Source: Euglena gracilis
Taxonomy: Eukaryota; Euglenida; Euglenophyceae; Euglenales
NCBI GenBank assembly: GCA_039621445.1
Contig: CP154956.1
Span: 30,882,667-30,946,666 of the forward strand
DNA: 64,000 nt
Reading direction: 5' to 3'
The notes beneath the pieces are model-generated. The model saw only the letters and a program-made list of their open reading frames with translations, made no database searches and was not told the DNA's origin. The position numbers and the translations under genes are program-made. Within the stretch, counting starts at the first letter, position 1. Each line of letters opens with the position of its first letter. This document shows positions 49,401-61,588 of the stretch, one piece after another.

Positions 49401-52400
49401 CAGAGCACTCCAGAGGCGGACAGAACCAAGGGTTTTTGTGTGTTTTTGTACCCCCCCCCCTATGTCCAACGACCGGTAACCTCTGTCCTCTGACCGGGGG
49501 GGGGGGGTGGTCGTTGGACACAGGGTCGGGAAAAAAAGTTTGCTGAAACCCCCCAAACAGGTCAAAATTTTCCTTCCGGCGCTTCGCGAAGCCTGCCCTG
49601 TCAGCAAATATTTACTTAAATAGCACCCAAACTGACAAAACATGACTGGGTAGAGGACAAGGACGGAAGAAAAGCCTTTTCAGGGCTGGCAAACCTCCGG
49701 TTTTCGCACCTGCAAAAAAACATCAAACCTCCGAAAGGATGTCCTCTGACCGGGGGTAGGTCGTTGGACATAGGGGGGTCGTTGGACATAGGGGGGGGGG
49801 TACAGTCTGATGTTTTTCTTCCTGGAGGTCAAACTGGGGGGGGGGACCTCCAGACACATGGTATTTTGGTGGTGGTGTCGGGATTTGTCGAGCTTTGTTG
49901 GTGTTTGTCGGGATTTGGACACTGGAGGTGGGTTGCCGGCCAAATGATTTTGGGAGAATTTGATCTGAGGCAAATGACGACATTTGGCCACTTTTGCCAC
50001 TTTTGGCCAGATTTGTCACTTTTGCACGCTTTTAGCCTTTTTTTTTTGCCCACGATTTTTGCCTGCTATTTATTTATTACTATTTGCCCATTTTTTTGTC
50101 CACTATTGGCCAAACTCAGGCCTTTTGGCCTTTTCTTTTTGCTGTTTTGACTGCTTTTGGCCACTTTTGCCCACTTTGGCCTTTTTTTTTGCTGCTTTTA
50201 AGCCACTTTTGTCGACATTGTTTCCCATTTTTTCCCACTTTTGGCCATTTTGGGCTGCTTTTGGCCAATTTCCCACGTTTGCCATCTTTAAGCGATTTTG
50301 GCCACTTTTTGCTGCTTTTAACTGCTTTTGGCCACTTTTGCCCACCTGTCGGCCACTTTTGCAAAACAACCTCTGGAGCGGAGGGGAAAAAAGCTTAAAC
50401 AAAGGCAGCAAGGATGAATAACAACCAATCTTAACATTCCTTTTGGGCAACTTCGACAGTCCTGTTATCCATTCTTCCGGAAAAAAATCGCACTGTTGTC
50501 GGGATTTGTCACGATTCGTCGGGATTTGCCGGGATTTGCCAGGAATTGTTGGAACCCACACCTCCAGAGGGAAAAAAAGTGTTTTTGGGATTTGTTTGAG
50601 ATCTGTCGAAATTTGGCAGGATTTGTCGCTGGAGGTGCTTCCCAACTCGAGGGCATGTTTCGGAGGGTCAAAAACTCCAAATTTTGGCCTTTCCCCCGGG
50701 TGTCACCCCAGAACATGGTGACAATCCACACAGAGGGCCGGCGTGCAACCAGCAGTTCAAAAACTTGGACCCTGACCCCCCAAAATAAAAGGCAGCCCGA
50801 AACTACTGGCCCCTCCCCCGGGGGGCCAGTAGTTAATCCGGGGGGGTAGTCAGACCCCCCCCCGCCTGAAAGAAGATGGACCCCCCCGGGGTAAAGAAGA
50901 GGGACCCCCCCCTGCCCCGTTCCTCCGCGCAGGGGTTTCCGTTTCCCCCCGCCCCGCCCCCTCTCTGCCCTGTCTGTCCTGTCTGTCCGTCGGTCTTTTT
51001 TCCATCTGTCTGTCCGCCCCCCTGCTCGCCCTGTCGGTCTCCCTCGCGCGGACGGCCCCCCCACCGGTTGCCCATAGTGGGCCGGCCTGTTTTTTTTTGA
51101 CGTTGTTTTTTTGTTATTTTTTAATTCTAACAATTTTTTTAAAAAAAACAAAAAAAACGCCCACTGGGTTTTGCATGGAAAAAAATTTGAATGCACATTT
51201 TCAAACATTTTTGGCCACTTCTGGGTAATTTCTGCCAAAAATTTCCTTCCGCAAAAATGGAAAAAAAAAGTCATAAAATTCCATTTTGTTGCATTTTGGG
51301 ACGTTTTTGACCATTTTTGGCGGTTTTTGAACTGAGTAGGATTCAAAGTATGGTTTGGGAGTTGCATAACGAGTTTTTTTTTCAATGAATTTTTCCTTTT
51401 GTTTATTTTTTGATGTTTTTTTACTGCTTTTTTTTTTAAAAACGCGTTGTTTTGTTTTTTTTAAAAAAACAAACAAAAAAATGCCCACTATGCGGTTGCC
51501 CGTGGGGCTATCCACCGCGCGCGCCGCCCCGCGACCCCAGAAAGGCGGGCGTGGTGCGACCCACAACGGATTCCCGCCCCCCGCGGCGAGCAAGACAGGG
51601 GAGGGTAAAAGAAGATGGGCCGGGGGGGTTAAAGAAGATGGCCCTGAGGGGGTAAAAGAAGATGGACGTCCCCCCCCCGGATTAAGTACTGGGCCCCCCC
51701 CCGGGGGGGCCCAGCAGTTTCGGGCTGCCAAATAAAACTCATGTTCCTGTGCAAAAATGCACAACGGAACATGAAAAGGCTTAAGTCGAGGTCAGCCGCC
51801 TAACATGGTGGCGGCAGGCACGTCGTACACGATGTGGGTCTCCCCCGTCAACATCCGCTGTGCCACCTCCGCGGAGGGAGGGGCCGGCCCAGGGGGGCGG
51901 GACAACAACACAACAAAGGGAACAATGGCAATGAGCCCTCAAATGGCGCATGGCTCATGAAGAACAAATAAACCTCCCCAAAATAATAAAACCCCGGGTT
52001 TATTATTTGGGCACTCGAAATCAGGTCCAGGGCGGATTTATTATTGGGGGGTTTATTATTTGGGCAAAATTTTTGATGTCAAAAAATGACCCAAAATTCC
52101 CCCCACAGGCTCCAATGGCCACTTTTTTTGGCGTCTTTGGGCATTTTTGAAAAATGGGTGCTTTTTTGGCATATTTTCTGCACCAATTTCCTCCATTTTT
52201 GTGACTTCTTTGCAACATTTCTGCTGCTTTTTCCCTCTTTTTTCCCTATGCCTTCACAGCTGCCAGAGGGGGGGTTAATATTTGGGCGGCCGAAGTCGAT
52301 CCTCAGGGGGGGGGGTTATCATTTGGGGAGGATTCATTATTTGGGGGGGGGTCATTATTTGGGGGGGTACCAAAAAGCAAAAAAAAATTCCCAATCGAAA

Positions 52401-55400
52401 ACTGAAAAAACAGTTGCAGTTTTTCTTCACCCCTGCCTTTGAAAGCACGTGGAGGAAACGCACATGGACCCTAAAAAAAAAACCGAAAGAAACGTAAGTT
52501 GCATATAAATTCCTTCCAGAGCTCCCCCCCCCGAGATGAGCAGTTCTTCTGCTGGAAGAGACTTGCAAAATTTTCACCTTCTCCGGGGAAAACTTTTCAC
52601 ATGCAACTTTATTCTGATGCATTTTTATTAGACTTTGGCAAAATCTTGAATCAAAATTATGCAATTCCAAAAACTCCAAAAATAAATAAAAAATGTTTGT
52701 TTGCTTGTTTGTTTGTTTGTTTGAAAGTTTGGTTTCGGGGGGAATCGGGTCAAAATGCGGATTTTTGTGGATTTTTGTGTTTTTTTTCCTGGCAATATTC
52801 CAATTTTTGCTGAGAATTTTTTTCAATTTGAAAAAAAGCATTTTTGTCAAAATCGAAAAACGCAACAAGCCGTGTTTGGTTCCCCCCCCTCTTGCTGAAA
52901 TAAGAAACAAACAAATGTGCAAAAAGCATGAATTTGCACAACATCCACCCCCGGTGTGCAGCTTCATTCAACATCATTCATCTCATTCATTCTGCATCAT
53001 TCAGAATTAAAAAGATCGTCAAAAAATGTTTTTTGACGTAGAAAAAACTCGGCAAAAATCAAATTAAAATTGCAAGGCAAAATATCTAACTTGTATCACT
53101 CCGCAACTTGTAGCAGAGCAATAATTGCTCATTTGTCCAAATTTGTGTCTCCCTGCGCAACGCTCTATGTTGCCAAATTCACAAAACTTTCTTTGTGTTC
53201 CTGTCTTCATGTGCTCAGCCTCTTTGAATTTGTGTGCTGTTGCACACGATGAACGTTGGGTTGGGGAGGAAATGCGAAAAAACTGGATTTTCATCACATC
53301 AAACCATGAAGGGAAAATACTTAAAAACTTTTTTACTACCCCCCCCCTATGTCCAATGACCGGTAACCTCTGTCCTCTGACCGGGGGGGTGGTCGTTGGA
53401 CATAGGGTAGTGACCAAAAAGGTGTCCTCTGACCGGGGGGGGTGGTCGTTGGACATGGGGTCAAAAGAAAGTTGGTGGGTACCCGGGTCCCTACCCCTAC
53501 CCACCCAAAAATGCAAAAATTTTCCCTTCGGGCGCTTCGCGCCGAAAATTTTGGGCAATTTGGACAAATTTTTGTCCAAAAAGTGTCAAAAATGGAAGTT
53601 TGGCCAAATTTTTGGCCAATTTTTGGGCAAAATTTTTCGTCCCGGCGCTTCACATTGGGACCAAAAATTTGGTCAAACCTCCCAAAAGGTGTCCTCTGAC
53701 CGGGGGGGTGGTCATTGGACATAGGGGGGTCGTTGGACATAGGGGGGGGGTACTTTTTTTTCTTCATAATTCAACCATTTCCAATGCGTAATTGCAAAAG
53801 CACCTTGCACTCCCAAAATCAGACATGTCTGGTCAACGCAGGATGAAAATTGTGGTACCTTGAGCCATCCTTTGGCCGGCAAACAAAAGCCCACAGAGGA
53901 AGACGCTTATTTGAAAAGTGACAAAGGGCTTATGGGGTTCGCGCCTGCACAAAGTGACCCCCCACAGAGTGCTTAGAACTGTTTCCGTCCCATAACGCCT
54001 GACAGCGAAACGGCCTCCTGGACAACCCGCGCCACACTTGGCCAGCCCCTCTCCGGGGTACATCGCCTCAATCACCCCACGGAAGGCCTGCTTCTCCCAC
54101 TCAAGCCCCAACCCCTCGGCTCCAGATCACTTCCACTCCCATACCTCTCTGGGCTTCGATCCCCCCCTCCCCAGCAGCTTGGCTCCATTCAAGGGATTGG
54201 CTTGGCCTTCTGTGCGGGGGGGGGGGGGGGGCTATAATACCACCCACCCCAAAACCTGACCCCCGTGTGTGGGTCGAAGTACCCCCCCCTGCCTGCCCAT
54301 TGCATCCATCCGGGGGGGGGGGGGGCAGACTTCCTCAAACAGCCCGGGGGGCAAGGTGGGCAGACAGCCAGGCATTGTGGGAGTTCGGATCAGTTGGGGT
54401 TTGGCCCCGCTCGATGGCCTGCTTGCCCTCCTCCCACGCCCGGTCCATGGACCGCAGCAGGACGTTGGCCAGCAGGGCCAGCACCGCCATGCTGACGATG
54501 ACCGCCGAGACGGGGGCGGGGGAGGCAGGGCGACCGTGCCCCCCCCCACCGCTTGTTCCCCAAATGGATGACCACAGACGCAAAATATCCGGGCATCCAA
54601 TGTACGTGAACCGCTTCTGTGTGGCCGGAAATCGAGTCCTTGGTGTGGAATGGGAGGTTTGGTCAGGTCCCCAGAGCCTGGCGGTGCTGTGGCCTTTGCA
54701 GGCCTGGTGCAGAGGCTCCACTCCCCACTGCACCTTCCGGTTGAAGGTGGGCAGCTGCCGAGACTCACCCCCCAAAAAATGCAAAATGCGGGGCTCGCGT
54801 ACGGACGCCAACCTCCGTGGAAAATGTCATGCCTGAGAACCAGTCAGGGTCCCACGCAGAAAAACTCCAGGGTCCGCTGGATGATCCAAACCCAGCTCCA
54901 CCCAGGCAGAGGCACCGCACAGAATGCCGGTCAAGCGGAAGCTGTCGGACTGGGCCTCGGACTTATCGATTGCCTTCGACAGTGGCGCTTGGGTGCGGGT
55001 TGGAGGAAAGCACCCGTTGAGATGCAGGGTGTGCATACGGGTAGGAGGACCAGAAATGGTCCTCGCAACAGTGGATTCATTGCATGACAGAAGCACATGC
55101 CTGCCGCGCTCTGTGCCGGGCCAGAATCGGTCACATTGATTGTGCCCCTGTTCCGGCACCGGGGGAGATGTGCGTTATCTTTGGCTGGGAAATTGAGACC
55201 AAACGCAGCATGCAAAAGTTCAAGTTCTTATGCTTCTGCGGCCCACCGGAATATGAAGCGGCCAGTCGGGCTTCATCGCGATGCCAAGGTCCAGGTTTGG
55301 GAGGTACGTGAAGGCGGCATACACGTCCACCCAGCGGTAGTCCACTGTGGCGATCCAGCCCGTCTCGTGGTTGACGGCGTGGAGGATGGCGTTGCTCGGA

Positions 55401-55546
55401 CCCATGGCTGAGTAGGTGGGTAACTCTCCCCCCGCCTGCTGTACCATATGGGGGCACCCCCAGACATCAGGTAGGTTATTGTGAGGTTTTATGCGAGGCA
55501 CTGCTTTGGTGCGGATTTCTTGCAATCATGGACCCTGGCAACCTCA

Positions 55547-55586
<40 letters not shown>

Positions 55587-58500
55587 AGGCAGGCGGACCG
55601 AGGCACCTTGGAGGCAACAACCATCTCAGCCCTGGCCGGTCCAGTGCACACCTGGTTGGGGCATTGGGAGGCCAACTTCCGGTTGCCAAAACGGATGGCA
55701 CAGGTGTCCTGTTGGAGCGACTGGAGGGAGTAGGGGGTCATACCCATGCGTTCACAACAGTTCACAAAAGTTCATGCATACCCCATGCATTCGCAACAGC
55801 ATGAAGACAGCTGCTGTCATGGGTTTGCCTTCGTGGCCTTTTTGGGAAACGCGCATTGATTCCCTCCCAAGCTGAAGTTCAGCCGACAACCTGTTGTGTG
55901 GCTTATTGTTCTGTTGATACTTGTTACCCATTTTTTGATGACCTGTCTGAGGACAGTTTCGGGGAAATGTAATGATTTTATTTATTTTTGTTAACTTCAC
56001 ACCCTGCCTTAAGAATCCGGTGGCCAAGGGGGCAGCCGGCCGACGTCGTTCCGGTTTTGGGCGACCGCCACGCCCGCCTTCTTCCGCCCGATCACGACTT
56101 CTGTCGAGGACGAGGCGTAGCGAACGAAGGTCTGGTACGTGGCGATGGTTATCGCCATGTCCGTCCCCTCCGATGGGGCCTGGGCCACAGTCTTGGCCTA
56201 CTTGGCTGAGGTGGGGGGGAGGGCTTTCACTACTCATGTGTGGGCTGACTTGAAAGGTTCTCTGGCGCCAACCGAAAATCCTTCCGGCGGTAATCCCTAT
56301 GGGATTTTTGCGACTCTGTGTGGTGATAATTGTGCATAAACTGGGAAGCTTCGCAATATTTTTCTTGTTGAGAATATTGAATGATTGAAACACCCAAGAA
56401 TTTCTCTGGGGTTACATCAATTTCACCAAATTTTGGGCATTCCATTCTGACCCTCCCCTGAAACTGTCACCGGACAGGTGAGCCAGTGCTGGGACCCTGA
56501 CAACCCCCTTGCCTGACAAGTCAGACGGAACCTTAAACTGTGACGGTTCCTTGTGCTCTCCTGGGGGTGGTTCTGTCTTTTGAGCCGGATAAAAAGCCAC
56601 ACACCCAAGAAAAACGAAAAATTGACTTTGATTTTGATTGATTGATTGATTGAATTGCCCGCGGTGGAAACGGGGGCCCGGGGCATGATCTGGGAGTCCC
56701 GGATGGTGATGGCGACGGCGGCCTTCATGGCGGGCACGCAGAAGTACCCGGCGATGACCATCTGGGAGCCGTAGTCCAGGGCGTGGTCTGTGCCGGAGAC
56801 GCAGTCGGTCAGCGCCCGCTGAAGGTACGTGGAGGTGCCGGGCAGCGTTCGGGCCCCAGGGCTGCACGGAGGGAGGGAGGGGGAAGGGAGTGGTAGAATG
56901 GGGGTCGGGGGCTGGGAGGGGCCTCCGGGCAACGCCGCCGGGGGGGGGGGGATTAGTGCAACGAAGGGGGGATTCCATAAGTATCTGGGGGCTGAGGCGT
57001 TGTGAGGATGACTTCCCCTAGGAACGTTTTCGCCCCCGGGGGGTCCAGCTCAGAGGCTGGTAAATTCGGGCTGGCTGGGAAAAGGCTGCTGACTGACCCA
57101 CCCCCCATAGGGGTAGTTGGGTTGGAACTGGGGTCGAGCCAGGTTACAAAAAAATTGAGACTCCAAAAAATATGCAAAAAAGATTTCTTTTACCTGCACC
57201 TGACCTCCCCCCCCTGTTCGATGACCACTTGACGCCCCATTTATAAACCTCCCTTCCCGGGGCTTCTAGGATAACGTTTGGTTGGTCGGCCGATGGGGGG
57301 GTCATGGGGGGGATCTGAGTCAAGGAATTGTTGATGAAAATCCAAACCCCCCAAATGACCCCAAAACCCGTTCAATTTGACAATTTTTGGCGAAAATTGG
57401 AAAAAAAATGACATTTTTGATCATGGTCGGTCACATGAAAATTGAAAAAAAATCAGTTTTTGTTTGTTTGGCGGCAGAAAAAAATCGTCCCTGGCGTCCT
57501 TCGTTTTTCTTCCCCGGGTTATAAGTCAAAGTTTGGTTGGGCGGTCCGGGGGGGGGGGGGTGTAAGTTTGGGGGGGTCGTAAAACCCCCAAACTTTTTTT
57601 GCCATTGGACCAACCGCCCCCCCCCTGGGGCGGGCGGTGTTTGGCAGTTTGGGGGTGTAAAACCCCAAAATTTTTTGGCATGGACCCACCAACGCCCCCC
57701 CTCTCTCAGACCACCCAGCCCTGATCGGAGACACATTGGCCTTGTTTAGCGACCCCCCCCCCCCCCCAATTACTTAGAATAAGGCCGAAGCCCCCAAGTC
57801 GGTGACCATTTAGCCCGCCCCCCCCCCCAAAGGCCGAAGTCCACCCCGGGGGGGGGATAATATTTGGCAACATTTTTTGTATTTTGGGATGCCAAACGTT
57901 GACCGCAAAATGTGTTGTATCTAATTGAAAAGCATCAAAATCCATGGTAGGTGCAATTTTGGTCTCAGAAATGTGCAATTTTGTATTTTCCCTTCCATTT
58001 GCGAACATGGTAGAAATCACATGAAATTTGCACAAAAATATGGTTCAAGCAGTAGGGAAACTCATTTTTTTCTGTGGCGGTCAGTGAAGGAATGTAGGGG
58101 GGATTATTGGGCGGCCGAAGTTGGGTTCGCTGGTTTTTTTTCCATTTTTGGCATTTTGACAATTTTGGCCATTTTTTTTTGGCCAACGGATTGAACCAAA
58201 ATCGAACAACAAATGATCGCATCTGACTGGGGGGGGGGGGTCGGGTGAAAACACATCAGGCAGCACCAAGGACAGCCTGGGACATGGCGCGGGCGGCCCT
58301 GCCCCACAGGTGCTGCCGCACGCCGACTTGTACCGGAAAGTGGTCCAGTACTTCATTCCGCAGGCACCGCGCCGCCCACACAACCGCGCACCCCAGACAA
58401 CAGCATCTCTTTAAACGAAGCCCAGACAGGCTGCCAGTCGCCGCAATTTAAAGGCGGGTCAAACTCACTGCCCTGGGGGGAGGGGGGTCCAACTCAGAGG

Positions 58501-59681
58501 CCGTAAAATTGGGCTGGCTGGAAAAAGGCTGCAAAAGATCTGTCACTGCCGCCCACCCACCCCTTCAGGTGGCTGAACAGGAATGGAAATTCACTTCAGG
58601 GGGCAGGGAGGTTCAGGCCCCCCAGGAAGTGGGGACCAGAAATTTGGGCTGGCTAGCTAACACATGGGGGTGGGGGGTTGAGTCGAACAACATGAAATCA
58701 TCGAAATTTGGGGAATGTAAGCAAAAAAGAAGCATGGCGTTTTCGCCTCCCCACATCATTTGTCTATCATCAGCATGAGCCATCTTTTGGTTTGATGTCT
58801 ATTGCAGGGCGTCTCTTAAGCGGCTGACAGCTTAAGCAGGAACATATGTTTTTACAGACCATGTGGGACTGTGTGACCTGGCTGAGCCACAGCCCCCCCC
58901 CCCCCCCCCGGCCCTAATTTGTATCCCAGACAAGGACTTCAGGCAAGGCAACGCCGTGGGGGTTGGTGGACACGTTGGCCCCCGCCTTGGGGGTGGTCAC
59001 CAACTGCAGTTCCTCCGTCCCGGCCAGCTTGGAGTTGACGTCGTTGAGGGAGTTGCCCAGGCTGAGGTAGAGGGCGGGCGCAGGGGCGGGGCCACCCATC
59101 AGTCGGGCGAACGCTGACCGCCGAACGCGGAGAGTCTTGAGTGGCTGAGGTGGGGCCGACCTTGGTGACCTTGGTTGACTTTTTGGTATTTGTTCACTGG
59201 ACGACCACCACCAAAAATTTCACAAGTAAGTTGCCCTGAGGTCTGAATCGTGGTTTTGTGAGGTATTTGCAGGGTTTTTGGGGGTTGCACTGGCGTTTGA
59301 GACGCCGGGTTCAGGACAGAACCGGCGTCCCCCCCCACGGGTTTTCCGGACGCCGGTTCTTTCCTAAAGCCCAACTAAATCCGCTGGAAATCAAGCTGGC
59401 TGTCAGGCGGCATGGGACAAGGGACCCTGGGAGGGAAGGGAAGGCAGGTTGTCAGCCGGGGGCTGCAGCAACCCCCTGGTCGTCCAGGAACTCCTCCTGG
59501 GCGATCTTGAACTCGAGGCCCAGCCCGGAGTTGGGCAGGGGCCGGTAGGCGATGAGAACGGCCTCCCCGTTGAGGTCCGTGGTGGTGCCTTGCCAGGTGC
59601 TGTTGGTACCGGGGGGCAGCAGGTGGGGTATCCCAGTGCAAAGGCGAGAGCACGAACTGCCAGATTTTTTAAATTAAAATA

Positions 59682-59727
<46 letters not shown>

Positions 59728-61556
59728 CATTGTATATATGGAGCACACATAGAATAAGATGTGAGATATACATAGGCATGTAGAATAAAGTACAGGATGA
59801 ACATACACATGCAAAATAAAAAGGATAAAACATAAAGTGTTTTTAAAAAGTTATTTATTATCGCCGCCCAAGGAAATCATCCCCTATTCGTTGTCTCCAC
59901 GAAACGGTGTTATCTGCCTTATCCTTTCAGCTTCCATAAGGCCCATGGACGTTTCTCTGCCTCGCCAATAGAAGCTGTCTGTCCCCATCGCACACATTGG
60001 CCTATCCTCACAATGGTCACCAGCACACAGTCTTGCAATGAGAGGCCATTCCCCACCCACTGAGCAAGCGCCAGGTAGGTGTTGTCCAGGTTGGCGCTCT
60101 TCACACAGGTTGCGTTGCAGAAGCGGAGGGTGGTGAGATTCTGTGTGGTGCCGGCAAGTTTGGAGGACAGGACAATTTCTTGCGAGTTGACGCGGACGTC
60201 GGCACTGGTGCTGTTGGATTCGGCTCCTGGACGGCGTTGGGAAAGCCTGAATTTGATGGACACAGGGGGCTCAGAGTTCCTGTGGTGCTTGGGCACTCCC
60301 CCACGAAAGGGTGGCTCGTGCCTGCCTGGTAATGGGCAGAAATCTGCCCAACGAGAGGCTTTTCAGGCCATCAAACACCTTTGACGCCAGAACACCTTAG
60401 CCAAGTGCGCAAATACGTTTGGGGGGGGTGAGATGTGCCATATGAGAAGGGATTTGCTCGCCAAAACAGCACAAGCGATTTTGCTATTTTGGGCCCTGGA
60501 ACTGAAGCGATAAATATGTGTGAAGGTAGTGTACCAAAGTTGTAGAGGGGGTCAGCATCAGCCTGTGGAGGGGACGCGTACCCTCCACAGGACCCCCCCC
60601 CAACAGGCTAATGCCCGGGCCCACCCGGGGGGGGTCAGATCTCGGTGCCTTGGAGTGCCTGCCCAGGCAGGCATCCCTTGGGGGGGGGGGGGTCAGCCAT
60701 GGGTCAGCCATGAAAAAAATATTGGCCGGGTTGGAAAAGGGTTCTCTCTAACACAAACTCTGCAACGGACTGCCGAATGTCGAGTGGTAAAGCGATCTGG
60801 ACTCTGGTGTGTGCAGGGGGAAGGGGGCACCCACAACGCTGTCCGGGGCGGTGGCCAGCTTTGCGTTGATGACGTCCACCACCGCCTTCACGGGCTGCTG
60901 GAAGTCCGTTCGCAGGGTGGTCTGCCAGATGTGGTACGCCTCCGCCAGGACGCGGGCGAGGCGGACCAGTCCCGCACCGGTGGGGGGTGGGGGGTGATGA
61001 AGCACTTCCCCCGCTCCCCCGCCGCCTGGCCAGGGCCACGCCGGGGGGGTTGACCAGCAGGCGGTAGCCGGCCGCCACGGACTGGGGGCGGTAGTCGACG
61101 GCGGCGAGCGTCGTGCCGTTGCCCCCCGCGAGGGCCAGCCGGATGGCTGTTGAGCCGGCGTCGGGGGGGGGGGGCAGGATTGCAAGAAGGGTGGGGGTTA
61201 TCGCTGCCACTGCCAAATGCAGGGGGGATCACTGCCAACCCAATGTTCAGGAAATAAGAGTCCAGAGCTTGAGGTACTCTCAATGCAGTTTACTTTTTTT
61301 TGGAGGGAAGCTTTAAGAAACAAAGAATGGCTGTAAGAGATTCTGCGATGGCATGGTGTGACCCAGGGGGAGGGGGAATAAACGCATGGGCAGGTGAAAT
61401 ACTGCCGACAAAACCACCACCAGCTTTCCCTAAAAAAAAAAAGAGGAAAAGTGGATCTCCCACTCAATAGACTGCTGGAACCTCCTGCGGATGCTGTGCG
61501 AAAATTCTGCTGGAATGGTGGGAAAAAATACTTCAAATACTTCATCACGAAAAAAA

Positions 61557-61588
<32 letters not shown>

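Larger units (their letters stand above)
47788..51803 (-). other. Cyclase intron 15, bounded by a TTAGGCGGC inverted repeat
   Basis: About 4 kb. On the coding strand it starts TTAGGCGGCTGACCTCG and ends CGAGGTCGGCCGCCTAAG, an inverted repeat of about 24 bp with two differences. The exon flanks resemble each other (CACCATG, GACCGTG). Excision at the repeat keeps the frame. Related TTAGGCGGCC ends occur at about 19692. Elements C4 and N1 are nested inside. Confidence 0.85.
51883..54407 (-). other. Cyclase intron 14, nonconventional
   Basis: Coding-strand ends near GGGCCAAACCCC and CTGGGCCGGC can pair through GGCC. Removal joins QAIER to PPSAEVAQ in frame. Contains repeats L2 and C5. The precise cut is uncertain by a few bases. 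Confidence 0.65.

Noticed and set aside
51781-51830. Conventional donor GTGCCT in exon 15 joined to the AG at 47788
   Set aside because: It is in frame but drops VPAAT, which fits the usual lead-in to the cyclase FSDI motif, and it ignores the inverted repeat at both ends. It cannot be fully excluded without cDNA.
55480-55880. Plus-strand ORFs around the CA microsatellite
   Set aside because: The strand is antisense to the cyclase gene, and the frames are microsatellite-driven or non-conserved.
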